From NCBI GenBank assembly GCA_016183765.1, contig JACPEA010000013.1:496001-560000 (forward strand): a DNA stretch of 64,000 nucleotides, read 5' to 3'. Position numbers and translations under genes: made by a program. Source of the DNA: Bacteroidota bacterium (GTDB lineage Bacteria; Bacteroidota; Bacteroidia; Chitinophagales; Chitinophagaceae). The notes under the pieces are model-generated. The model worked only from the letters and a program-made list of their open reading frames with translations. It had not been told where the DNA came from and searched no databases. Shown here piece by piece: positions 26,029 through 34,667 of the stretch (positions are counted from its first letter, which is position 1; each line of letters opens with the position of its first letter).

Positions 26029-27108
26029 ATGATGTTCAGTTTAGAAGGCATAACAAAAACCATACAGGACTGGTTGTTCAGCAGCTTTAGTCCTACGGTG
26101 GCGTTGCTCATTGAATGTGCGATCATCATACTGCTGGCGATTGCTTTGTTTGCCGTGCTTGGATTGGTGCTGGTATTGATGGAAAGAAAAGTGGCAGCGC
26201 ATATCCAGATCAGGCTGGGGCCTAACCGGGTGGGACCCGGCGGTATGTTCCAGACGGTGGCCGATACGATAAAACTGATCATGAAAGAGGGATTGACGCC
26301 GGACATGGCCGATAAATTTCTTTTTAACCTGGCGCCATTTATTGTGATGATCGTGGCTATGCTGCTGCTGGCGCCGATTGCGTTTGCAAAGAATTTTCAG
26401 ATATGGGACATCAATATCGGGGTACTCTATGTGTCGGCCATATCCTCCCTTTCCGTGATCGGGATACTGATGGCTGGATGGGCCAGTAATAATAAGTATT
26501 CATTGCTTGGCGCTATGCGTAGTGGTGCACAGATCGTGAGTTATGAACTCTCAGCAGGTCTTGCCATATTATCGGTGGTAGTATTGACCGGAAGTCTGCA
26601 GATATCGGATATCATCGAATCGCAGAAGGATGGCTGGTGGCTGTTCAAAGGGCATATCCCGGTGATCATTGCTTTTGTCATCTTCCTGATCGCAGTTACG
26701 GCAGAGACCAACCGCGCACCTTTTGACCTGGCAGAGGCCGAATCGGAGCTGACCGCAGGTTTCCATACAGAATATTCGGGTATGCGTTTCGCCTTCTTTT
26801 TCCTGGCGGAGTATATCAACATTTTTATTGTGTGTGCGATCGGTGCAACACTTTTCCTGGGGGGCTGGATGCCTTTGCACATCGGCAACTGGGAATCGTT
26901 CAATCACCTGATGGATTATATTCCTTCATCGGTCTGGTTCATGGGTAAGACCTTCTTCCTCATCTTCCTGATCATGTGGTTCCGCTGGACCTTTCCGCGT
27001 TTGCGGGTAGACCAGCTGCTGAACCTGGAATGGAAATACCTGTTGCCAATCAGTTTGTTCAACATCCTGCTGGTAACGTTGATAGCGATCATGGGGTGGC
27101 ATTTTTAG
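26029..27108 (+). CDS. nuoH: NADH-quinone oxidoreductase subunit H
   Basis: NuoH is the eight-helix membrane subunit that links the quinone pocket to the proton-pumping arm. The 359-aa protein contains LVLMERKVAAHIQIRLGPNR (about residues 46-65), GPGGMFQTVADTIKLIMKE, the loop AETNRAPFDLAEAESEL (about 223-239) with its conserved acidic residues, and the late RWTFPRLRVDQLL. ATG codons at 26029 and 26032 are both possible starts. Confidence 0.97.
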   Translation: MMFSLEGITKTIQDWLFSSFSPTVALLIECAIIILLAIALFAVLGLVLVLMERKVAAHIQIRLGPNRVGPGGMFQTVADTIKLIMKEGLTPDMADKFLFNLAPFIVMIVAMLLLAPIAFAKNFQIWDINIGVLYVSAISSLSVIGILMAGWASNNKYSLLGAMRSGAQIVSYELSAGLAILSVVVLTGSLQISDIIESQKDGWWLFKGHIPVIIAFVIFLIAVTAETNRAPFDLAEAESELTAGFHTEYSGMRFAFFFLAEYINIFIVCAIGATLFLGGWMPLHIGNWESFNHLMDYIPSSVWFMGKTFFLIFLIMWFRWTFPRLRVDQLLNLEWKYLLPISLFNILLVTLIAIMGWHF

Positions 27109-27236
27109 GAAGGTTCGGAGGTTTACTATTCAATAACCTCTCTGTATAAAACCTGTTCAAAGGTTCGGTAATCAGGGAAACCGATCATCCGGACAGGAAC
27201 AGGATCAAAATACAGAGGTAATATAAAAACAGGATC

Positions 27237-27713
27237 ATGTTTTTGAAAGAGTACATAAAGGACGTTTACAAAGGGGTCACCTCTTTGCTGAAGGGGATGC
27301 GGAAGACCGGTTATTATTTCTTTCATACCAAAGAGATCATCACCGAACAATATCCCGATAATCGCGCCACTTTGAAGTTGGCCGAACGTTTCCGTGGAGA
27401 AGTAGTGATGTTGCATGATGAGAACAACGAACATGCCTGCACCGGCTGCACTGCCTGTGAGCTGGCCTGCCCCAATGGCACCATCAAGGTCATCACCAAG
27501 TTTGATGTAACGCCCGAAGGCAAAAAGAAAAAAGCCGTTGATACTTTTGTCTATCACCTCGAACTCTGCACCATGTGTAATCTGTGTGTGGAAGCCTGTC
27601 CTACAGGCGCCATCAGCATGGCGCAGAATTTTGAGCATAGCGTATACGACAGGAGTAAACTTACCAAACGATTAAATAAACCAGGTTCAAAAGTCAGGGA
27701 GGGCGTTGAATAA
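27237..27713 (+). CDS. nuoI: NADH-quinone oxidoreductase subunit I
   Basis: NuoI carries the two 4Fe-4S clusters N6a and N6b that hand electrons toward NuoB. Both ferredoxin motifs are intact: C68, C71, C74 with C78 and C111, C114, C117 with C121 (each CxxCxxCxxxCP). The 158-aa length fits. The 128-base gap before it contains a weak stem (GAGGTT/AACCTC near 27118-27140) but no gene. The stop codon shares its last base with the nuoJ ATG. Confidence 0.97.
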   Translation: MFLKEYIKDVYKGVTSLLKGMRKTGYYFFHTKEIITEQYPDNRATLKLAERFRGEVVMLHDENNEHACTGCTACELACPNGTIKVITKFDVTPEGKKKKAVDTFVYHLELCTMCNLCVEACPTGAISMAQNFEHSVYDRSKLTKRLNKPGSKVREGVE

Positions 27714-28306
27714 TGGAAGCTGCTGCAATTATATTCTATCTGATATCGGCCTTTATCCTGGGTGCCGGGATCCTGGCTGTAACCACACGAAAGATATTCC
27801 GTTCTGCCATCTGGCTGCTGTTTTCACTGGTGGGCATTGCTGCCCTGTATTTCTGGCTGCAGGTCGAATTCATTGCCGCTGTACAGATCATTGTATATGT
27901 TGGCGGTATCGTGGTGCTGATCATCTTCTCTATCTTCCTGACACAGCAGTCGGGCAAGGAAATGGCCAAACCGGTAACCCGGCGGGCTTTGTTTGGGATC
28001 CTTGCCGTTGTATTCGGCCTGGCATTGATCTACAGTCTTATTGCACGGCATGGTTTTGCAGAGCAGGCAACCCGGCCATTCGGAGTTACGGTAGATGCCA
28101 TCGGTACACAGATGCTCAGTACAACCGACCATGGTTTCATCCTGCCGTTTGAAGTGGTGAGCATGTTATTACTGGCATCGATGATCGGTTGTATCGTCAT
28201 CGCGATGAAGAGCCGGAATACCGGCCCGGAACTGCAGGAACCGGCAGGAGGAAAACTGATGATCCATGCCGATTTTACCTCAAACCAAACAGACAAGGAG
28301 GCCTGA
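27713..28306 (+). CDS. nuoJ: NADH-quinone oxidoreductase subunit J
   Basis: NuoJ is a membrane subunit of the proximal proton-pumping arm. The 197-aa protein has five hydrophobic helices, with the characteristic third-helix motif AAVQIIVYVGGIVVLIIFSI (about 54-73), where a helix bulge occurs in solved structures. A short hydrophilic tail follows the last helix. The start overlaps the nuoI stop by one base and nuoK begins 1 base after its stop, so translation is coupled. Confidence 0.95.
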   Translation: MEAAAIIFYLISAFILGAGILAVTTRKIFRSAIWLLFSLVGIAALYFWLQVEFIAAVQIIVYVGGIVVLIIFSIFLTQQSGKEMAKPVTRRALFGILAVVFGLALIYSLIARHGFAEQATRPFGVTVDAIGTQMLSTTDHGFILPFEVVSMLLLASMIGCIVIAMKSRNTGPELQEPAGGKLMIHADFTSNQTDKEA

Positions 28307-28307
28307 T

Positions 28308-28622
28308 ATGAATAGCATACCCTTAACACATATCTTGTTTGTCAGCACTGCCCTTTTCTGTATCGGCATGTACGGTCTGTTCACAAGAAGGAATATGATC
28401 ACCATGCTGATGTCGATAGAACTGATGCTGAACAGTGTCAACATCAATTTCGTGGCTTTCAACAAATATCTGTGGCCGGAAAAACTGGACGGTATCTTTT
28501 TTACACTGTTCATTATCACGATCGCTGCTGCAGAAGCGGCCATCGCCATTGCGATCATCATTAACCTGTATAGAAGTCATAATTCAATAGATGTGGAAGA
28601 TGCCACGGAACTGAAATATTAA
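28308..28622 (+). CDS. nuoK: NADH-quinone oxidoreductase subunit K
   Basis: NuoK is the three-helix membrane subunit that contributes two glutamates to the proton path. The 104-aa protein has helices about 7-25, 30-52 and 62-86. The conserved acidic residues sit in MSIELMLNSVNINFVAF and AAAEAAIAIAIIINLYR. The ATG at 28308 gives the standard N-terminus MNSIPLTHILF; an upstream ATG at 28266 lies inside nuoJ. Confidence 0.96.
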   Translation: MNSIPLTHILFVSTALFCIGMYGLFTRRNMITMLMSIELMLNSVNINFVAFNKYLWPEKLDGIFFTLFIITIAAAEAAIAIAIIINLYRSHNSIDVEDATELKY

Positions 28623-28626
28623 AAAG

Positions 28627-30558
28627 ATGTCAAATTATTCCTACATCGTATGGATCCCGTTGTTGCCGCTGCTGACTTTTCTGCTGCTGGGACTGTTCGG
28701 GCGCAGATACGTTAAAAATTTTTCCGGTATCCTGGGCTCTGCTTCCCTGCTGGTGTCAACTGTATTATCGCTGTTGGCTGCCAGGCAGTATTTCCTGCAA
28801 GACGGCCAGCTCAATGGTGTTTACCAGAAGATCATCGCATTCAAATTCACCTGGCTTGAATTTTCGCCCAATGTATCCATCGATATCAGTGCGGTCATCG
28901 ATCCCATTTCGGTGATGATGCTGGTGGTGGTCACTTTTGTTTCGCTGATGGTGCATGTATTCAGCCTGGGGTATATGAAGGGAGAGGAGCGTTTTGCCAC
29001 GTATTATGCTTATCTCGGCCTGTTCACTTTCTCCATGCTGGGCCTGGTATTGTCCGGTAATCTGTTCCAGATCTATATGTTCTGGGAACTGGTAGGGGTA
29101 TCTTCTTACCTGCTGATCGGGTATTATTATTATAAACCATCTGCTGTTGCGGCATCTAAAAAAGCGTTTATCGTAACCCGTTTTGCCGATCTGGGTTTCC
29201 TGATCGGTATACTGGTACTGGCTTTCTACGGGCAAACCCTGGATATTTCCATGCTGATCGAAAGACTGACTTCGACACAGTCAGCGGAATTCACCGGAAT
29301 CACCACTGCGGGTTTCCTGGGTGTGTCCATGCTCACCTGGGGATTGTCGCTGGTGTTTATCGGAGGTGCCGGTAAGTCGGCCATGTTCCCGCTGCATATC
29401 TGGCTACCCGATGCGATGGAAGGTCCTACACCCGTTTCTGCCTTGATCCACGCTGCTACCATGGTGGTAGCTGGTGTATACCTGGTGGCCAGGTTATTCC
29501 CGATCTTTTCTGTGGATGGGGTTTCGCTGCAACTGGTAACGTATGTAGGCGCTTTTTCTGCTTTGCTGGCGGCCATCATTGCCTGCACACAAACAGATAT
29601 CAAACGTGTACTGGCGTATTCCACCATGTCGCAGATCGGGTATATGATGTTTGCGCTGGGTGTTTCCAAACAGGGGGGCGAATCGGGCCTGGGTTATATG
29701 GCTTCTATGTTCCACCTGTTCACACATGCTTTCTTTAAATCATTATTGTTCCTTGGGGCAGGTGCTGTTATTCACCTGGTGCACAGCAATGATATGAAAG
29801 ATATGGGTGGTTTACGCAAACTGATGCCAGTTACGCATATCGCTTTCCTGGTAGGATGCCTGGCTATTGCGGGTGTTCCGCCTTTTGCCGGTTTCTTCAG
29901 TAAGGAGGAGATCCTGCTGGCTGCGTTCCATTCCAACAAACTCATTTTTGGTGTGGCTTTGTTTACAGCAGCGCTCACTTCTTTTTATATGTTCCGCCTG
30001 TACTTCTCCATTTTCTGGAACAAAGAAGCGGCCCATCACCCGCATGATCATGGGGAAGGTACTTTTTCGATGAAGTTCCCGTTGGTGATACTGGCAATCT
30101 GTGCAGTAGTGGTTGGATTTGTGCCCTTCGCCCATTTTGTTACATCTGATGGTGTTGCCCTTGAAACACATATGGACCTTGGGTTTTCTGCGGTACCGGT
30201 TGGCTTGTCCTTGCTGGCTATCCTGCTGGCATCGGTGATGTACCGGGTGGCAAACGATAAACCCGACAAAGTGGCCGGCACTATGGGCGGACTGTACAAA
30301 GCAGCTAGCCGTAAATTTTATATGGATGAACTGTACCTGTTCATCACCAAGAAGATCATATTCCCGCTGGTTGGTCAGCCGATCGCGTGGATCGATAAAA
30401 ATATTGTTGACGGACTGATGAACTGGCTTGCCGCTGTTACGGCCAAAATTTCTGAACTGATCAAGGGATTGCAATCCGGTAAAGTACAGAACTATGCGTT
30501 ATACTTTTTCGGAGGCGTAGCGGCACTGGGGGTATTATTTATTTATATCTGGAAATAG
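28627..30558 (+). CDS. nuoL: NADH-quinone oxidoreductase subunit L
   Basis: NuoL is the distal antiporter-like proton pump with the long lateral helix. At 643 aa it has the expected size. Recognisable segments include MFWELVGVSSYLLIGYYY (about 154-171), the helix with HIWLPDAMEGPTPVSALIHA (about 257-276), GAFSALLAAIIACTQTDIKR and FFSKEEILLAAF. The C-terminal amphipathic segment and last helix are present. Confidence 0.97.
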   Translation: MSNYSYIVWIPLLPLLTFLLLGLFGRRYVKNFSGILGSASLLVSTVLSLLAARQYFLQDGQLNGVYQKIIAFKFTWLEFSPNVSIDISAVIDPISVMMLVVVTFVSLMVHVFSLGYMKGEERFATYYAYLGLFTFSMLGLVLSGNLFQIYMFWELVGVSSYLLIGYYYYKPSAVAASKKAFIVTRFADLGFLIGILVLAFYGQTLDISMLIERLTSTQSAEFTGITTAGFLGVSMLTWGLSLVFIGGAGKSAMFPLHIWLPDAMEGPTPVSALIHAATMVVAGVYLVARLFPIFSVDGVSLQLVTYVGAFSALLAAIIACTQTDIKRVLAYSTMSQIGYMMFALGVSKQGGESGLGYMASMFHLFTHAFFKSLLFLGAGAVIHLVHSNDMKDMGGLRKLMPVTHIAFLVGCLAIAGVPPFAGFFSKEEILLAAFHSNKLIFGVALFTAALTSFYMFRLYFSIFWNKEAAHHPHDHGEGTFSMKFPLVILAICAVVVGFVPFAHFVTSDGVALETHMDLGFSAVPVGLSLLAILLASVMYRVANDKPDKVAGTMGGLYKAASRKFYMDELYLFITKKIIFPLVGQPIAWIDKNIVDGLMNWLAAVTAKISELIKGLQSGKVQNYALYFFGGVAALGVLFIYIWK

Positions 30559-30565
30559 ATTTCTT

Positions 30566-32050
30566 ATGAACCTGTCATTACTTATATTACTTCCACTGGT
30601 TACAGCCCTGGTGATTCTTTTCTGCAATGGATTGAAGCAGGTTCGTGTGGCAGCACTGGTGGGCTCTGTGGCACAGCTGGCCGTATCGGTACGGCTGTTG
30701 TTATCGTACCAGGCGGAAAGGGCCGCAGGTAATCATTCTCCCATGCTGTTCGAAAGCAAACAGGAATGGTTCTCCAGCCTGCATATCAATTACCATATTG
30801 GTGTGGATGGGATCTCCATCGCCATGATCCTGTTAACGGCTTCGGTGGTAGTGGCAGGTATCCTGGTATCGTGGACCATGGACAAACTCAGTAAAGAGTT
30901 TTTCTTCCTGCTCATTTTGCTGAGTATGGGAGCCTATGGATTCTTTATCTCCCTTGACCTGTTCACCTTGTTCTTCTTCCTCGAAGTGGCGGTGATTCCC
31001 AAGTTCCTGCTCATCGGTATCTGGGGTAGCGGTAAAAAAGAATACAGTGCCATGAAACTGGCATTGATGCTGATGGGCGGCTCTGCCCTGGTATTTGTGG
31101 GGTTGATGGGGGTATATTACCAGACCGGTTCTTTTGACCTGATGCAGATCGCCAACACGCCGATCCCGCTGGACGTGCAGAAATTTTTCTTTCCTTTTGT
31201 TTTTCTGGGTTTTGGCATATTTGCGGCGCTGTTTCCGTTCCATACCTGGGTGCCTGATGGTCACGCATCCGCACCTACCGCTGCGTCTATGTTCCTGGCA
31301 GGTATCTCTATGAAACTGGGTGGTTATGGTTGTTTACGGGTAGCTACTTATCTGATGCCCGATGCGGCACATGCCTATTCCTGGATCATCATCCTGCTGG
31401 CAACGATCGCTATTATTTATGGTGCATTCGCTACCATGATGCAGACGGACCTCAAATACATCAATGCCTATTCATCAGTGAGCCACTGCGGATTTGTGAT
31501 ACTGGGTATTGGCATGCTCACCCGTACATCGATCAATGGTGCGGTACTGCAGATGGTATCGCATGGTCTGATGACGGCCCTTTTCTTTGCTGCTATCGGC
31601 ATGATCTATAGCCGTACACATACCCGGATGGTGCAGCAGCTGGGCGGACTATTAAAAGTGATGCCATTTATCTCTACCGTTTTTGTGATAGCGGGCCTCT
31701 GTTCATTAGGGCTTCCCGGTTTCAGCGGCTTCGTGGCAGAGATGACCGTATTCATGGGCTCCTGGCAAAATCCGGATGGCTGGTACCGGTTTGCAACGAT
31801 CCTTGCCTGTGCATCTATCGTGGTGACAGCGGTGTATATTCTGCGCGCTGTCGGTAAAACCATCATGGGACCCATGGATGATCATTATGCAACACTCACC
31901 GATGCCAGCTGGAACGAAAAACTGGCTGCCACCATACTCATTGTTGGTATTGTGCTGATCGGTGTGGCCCCCTTTCTCATCAACCAACTCATCATGCCCG
32001 GAACCGATACCATCATGATGCAGGTAGGAAAAGCGATTACCCAAAAATGA
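30566..32050 (+). CDS. nuoM: NADH-quinone oxidoreductase subunit M
   Basis: NuoM is the second antiporter-like pump. The 494-aa protein shows FFFLEVAVIPKFLLIGIWG (about 136-154, with the conserved Glu), FPFHTWVPDGHASAPTAASM, the MQTDLKYINAYSSVSHCGFV loop and GLPGFSGFVAEMTVF. It lies 7 bases after nuoL and 9 bases before nuoN. Confidence 0.97.
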   Translation: MNLSLLILLPLVTALVILFCNGLKQVRVAALVGSVAQLAVSVRLLLSYQAERAAGNHSPMLFESKQEWFSSLHINYHIGVDGISIAMILLTASVVVAGILVSWTMDKLSKEFFFLLILLSMGAYGFFISLDLFTLFFFLEVAVIPKFLLIGIWGSGKKEYSAMKLALMLMGGSALVFVGLMGVYYQTGSFDLMQIANTPIPLDVQKFFFPFVFLGFGIFAALFPFHTWVPDGHASAPTAASMFLAGISMKLGGYGCLRVATYLMPDAAHAYSWIIILLATIAIIYGAFATMMQTDLKYINAYSSVSHCGFVILGIGMLTRTSINGAVLQMVSHGLMTALFFAAIGMIYSRTHTRMVQQLGGLLKVMPFISTVFVIAGLCSLGLPGFSGFVAEMTVFMGSWQNPDGWYRFATILACASIVVTAVYILRAVGKTIMGPMDDHYATLTDASWNEKLAATILIVGIVLIGVAPFLINQLIMPGTDTIMMQVGKAITQK

Positions 32051-32059
32051 TACTGACCC

Positions 32060-33469
32060 ATGGTAACTGAATTCTTTATATTGCTGAAACAGGAACTGGT
32101 GATCACCGCCATTGTCTTCCTGTTATTGTTCCTGAAACTGGGTAAAGACAGATCCAATGAATCGGTCCTTACGATCGTTAATGTCCTCCTGTTCGTGAAC
32201 CTGGCTGCAGGTTTCTTCGGCAACCAGGAAGGAACGATATTCAATGATATGTTCCGGACCAATAGCCTGATCGTGTTCGAGAAAAATATCCTGAATCTCG
32301 CATTCTGGCTGATCTCTTTACAATCCTATGCCTGGTTAAGAACACATAAACACGTAATCGAGTTCTACCTGCTGTTACTGACCTCTCTGCTGGGTATGTT
32401 CTTTATGATTTCCAGCGGAAACCTGCTGATGTTCTATCTCGGACTGGAAATGTCTACCATACCGCTGGCAGCGGCTGCCAACTTCGATCTGGCCAAACGC
32501 CAGTCATCGGAAGCTGCTATGAAGTTGATCATTTCATCAGCGTTTTCTTCCGGTCTCCTGTTGTTTGGCATCTCACTGGTATATGGGGTAAGCGGCACTT
32601 TATTGTTTAACGAGATCCCGGCACACCTGTCTGCCGATCCATTACACATATTGGCGTTTATCCTATTCTTTTCGGGTATTGCCTTTAAAATTTCAGCAGT
32701 GCCGTTTCATTTATGGACGGCTGATGTGTATGAAGGAGCGCCGGTGGCAGTTACTTCTTTTCTTTCCGTGGTGTCAAAAGGGGCGGTATTGTTTGTGCTG
32801 GTACCTATTTTGTACAGGGCTTTCCAGCCTTTAGCCGGAACCTGGTACAATATATTGTTTGTGCTGGCACTGGCCACCATCATCATCGGGAACCTGTTTG
32901 CCATACGCCAGAACAACCTGAAGAGGTTCCTGGCTTTTTCTTCCATTGCGCAGGTTGGTTTCATCCTGGTAGGTGTATCGGCCGGTTCGCCAGCGGGTAT
33001 GGCTTCTGTCGTGTTTTTTATCCTGGTATATGTGTTCTCGAACCTGGCTGCATTTGGCGTGATCTCACTGGTCAGTGCGCTCGCGGGTAAGGAAAATGTG
33101 ACCGATTACAAAGGATTTTATACAACCAATCCGTTCCTGTCCTGGATACTCACCATCGCTCTTTTCTCGCTGGCTGGCGTACCACCTGCCGCAGGGTTCT
33201 TTGGTAAATTCTTTTTACTGATAGCCGGTGCAGCCAGGGGTAATTACTGGCTCATTAGTATAGCGGCGTTGAATATGGTGGTATCCTTCTACTATTACCT
33301 GCGGGTGGTGAAAGCCATCTTTATGGATAGTAACGAACAGCCCATCAGTAGGATCACAGTCCCGGTTTTGCCCAAACTGTCACTGTATATCTGCCTGGTT
33401 GGTATCATCCTTACCGGGCTGGCCAGTTTTGTGTATGATTATATTTACTCACTCAGCTACGGCTTATAA
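32060..33469 (+). CDS. nuoN: NADH-quinone oxidoreductase subunit N
   Basis: NuoN is the third antiporter-like pump, next to NuoK. The 469-aa protein has MFYLGLEMSTIPLAAAANFD (about 122-141), KISAVPFHLWTADVYEGAPV (about 212-231), NLKRFLAFSSIAQVGFILVG and SLAGVPPAAGFFGKFFLL. It closes the recognisable complex I set; a small unknown gene follows after 11 bases. Confidence 0.96.
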   Translation: MVTEFFILLKQELVITAIVFLLLFLKLGKDRSNESVLTIVNVLLFVNLAAGFFGNQEGTIFNDMFRTNSLIVFEKNILNLAFWLISLQSYAWLRTHKHVIEFYLLLLTSLLGMFFMISSGNLLMFYLGLEMSTIPLAAAANFDLAKRQSSEAAMKLIISSAFSSGLLLFGISLVYGVSGTLLFNEIPAHLSADPLHILAFILFFSGIAFKISAVPFHLWTADVYEGAPVAVTSFLSVVSKGAVLFVLVPILYRAFQPLAGTWYNILFVLALATIIIGNLFAIRQNNLKRFLAFSSIAQVGFILVGVSAGSPAGMASVVFFILVYVFSNLAAFGVISLVSALAGKENVTDYKGFYTTNPFLSWILTIALFSLAGVPPAAGFFGKFFLLIAGAARGNYWLISIAALNMVVSFYYYLRVVKAIFMDSNEQPISRITVPVLPKLSLYICLVGIILTGLASFVYDYIYSLSYGL

Positions 33470-33480
33470 ATAGTATCAAC

Positions 33481-33861
33481 ATGGCTATCAATAAAAATCA
33501 TGAATTTGAAGACCTGGATGGCGTAAAATGTGCCGTGGTAGAGAAGAATATCTCTAAAGACCGGGTTGATTTTCTGAAGCCTTTACTGGAATTGAATGGC
33601 TACACCGTAATGGTGGTAGCCAGTGCTCCTCCCAAAGCAGCCCCGGCAGCGCCTGCTGCAGAAGGTGCTCCCACCCCTCCGCCACCTCCGCCGGCCCCCG
33701 AAACATTTACGCTGGGTGTTACGAATGTCATGTTCAACGCCACCAATGCAGTGTTTGGGCGTTTGCTGAAGACCAGCAACGGTCACATCGTTACCCTGGC
33801 ATACTGGCGCCAGCAGGAAAAAGTTGCCCACGACCAGGTTCCTTACTACGAGAATAAATAA
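33481..33861 (+). CDS. Unrecognised small protein with proline-rich linker, last gene of the complex I operon
   Basis: I do not recognise this 126-aa protein. It has a compact N-terminal part (about 1-46, ending GYTVMVVAS), a flexible Ala/Pro linker (about 47-76, with a run of seven prolines) and a C-terminal part (about 77-126) with FGRLLKTSNGHIVTLAYWRQQ. No signal peptide, membrane helix or metal motif is seen, so it should be cytoplasmic. It begins 11 bases after nuoN, so it is probably co-transcribed. A lineage-specific assembly or input factor for the EFG-less complex is possible but only a guess from position. Confidence 0.75.
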   Translation: MAINKNHEFEDLDGVKCAVVEKNISKDRVDFLKPLLELNGYTVMVVASAPPKAAPAAPAAEGAPTPPPPPPAPETFTLGVTNVMFNATNAVFGRLLKTSNGHIVTLAYWRQQEKVAHDQVPYYENK

Positions 33862-33928
33862 GCATTTTACCGCTTTATCCTGAAGGGGGGACTGATTGCG
33901 GGAGGTTTAAAATAAAGATGCGGCAGCT

Positions 33929-33960
33929 ATTGCATTTGGCAAATAACTGTTGTAACTTTT
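33929..33960 (+). promoter_or_regulatory. Promoter of the DoxX-like gene
   Basis: ATTG at 33929-33932 and TAACTTTT at 33953-33960 with a 20-base gap fit the Bacteroidota pattern with one -7 mismatch. The start codon is at 33980. Confidence 0.4.
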
Positions 33961-33979
33961 AGAAACCAAATCTTTTCCC

Positions 33980-34387
33980 ATGAAACAGTATCATATTGTT
34001 TCCCGTATCGCCATTTACCTGTTGGCTGCGGTGATGATCGTCTATGGGCTCATTCATCTTTTCAAGCCGCATGACCTGGTTGTATACATCCCGGATTATA
34101 TTCCCGCGGGTGTGTTATGGGTGCATGTGGTAGGGGTTGCCTTTATTCTTGGCGGGATCTCATTTATCCTGAACCGATGGGTTAAAATAGCTGGTTACCT
34201 GCTGGCTATTCTCCTCTTCCTGTTCGTGATAGTGATACACTTGCCCAATTACCTCAATGCGGGTAATGGAGAAACCCAGGCAATGGCCCTGATTAACATC
34301 TTAAATGATACGGCGATCGCAGGTTTTGCCCTGCACCTGGCTGCGGGGGCGCATCACCAGAAGTTGCACCTGGAGGATAGCGATTAG
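33980..34387 (+). CDS. DoxX-like four-helix membrane protein
   Basis: This 135-aa protein has four hydrophobic helices (about 8-26, 42-62, 67-87, 104-122), with LLAAVMIVYGLIHLFKP and AFILGGISFILNR resembling DoxX family proteins. DoxX relatives act in membrane redox or thiol processes in some species, but no catalytic residues are evident here. It has its own promoter and a strong terminator, so it is a single-gene transcript. Confidence 0.78.
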   Translation: MKQYHIVSRIAIYLLAAVMIVYGLIHLFKPHDLVVYIPDYIPAGVLWVHVVGVAFILGGISFILNRWVKIAGYLLAILLFLFVIVIHLPNYLNAGNGETQAMALINILNDTAIAGFALHLAAGAHHQKLHLEDSD

Positions 34388-34412
34388 GATACAGGCATCA
34401 CATCAAATGGCT

Positions 34413-34461
34413 ACCGTTTATCTGCCTGTTGGTTATATGACAGGCAGATAAACGGTTTTTT
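34413..34461 (+). terminator. Strong rho-independent terminator
   Basis: A perfect 17-base stem (34413-34429 with 34440-34456), a 10-base loop and a following run of T make this a textbook intrinsic terminator 25 bases after the DoxX-like gene. The remaining spacer to 34667 has no recognisable gene. Confidence 0.9.
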
Positions 34462-34667
34462 CTGCTTTAACCTCCATTGAGCCACACAGGCAATACCATG
34501 AACCAGTTGTTCGGCCTTTTGCAGCACTGCTTTGGCACAATTATAGGTATTATTTTCTTTACAGCGGATCAGTTATAAATTTTATGCCGGAACAGGAACA
34601 TAATTCGAGGTAAAAGAATAAATTGGGGAACAGAACCTTATTTTTAACAGATGCTTAAAATTCGATT

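Noticed and set aside
34388..34667. Possible small RNA in the spacer after the terminator
   Set aside because: Apart from the terminator stem no promoter-plus-terminator pair or conserved structure was visible.
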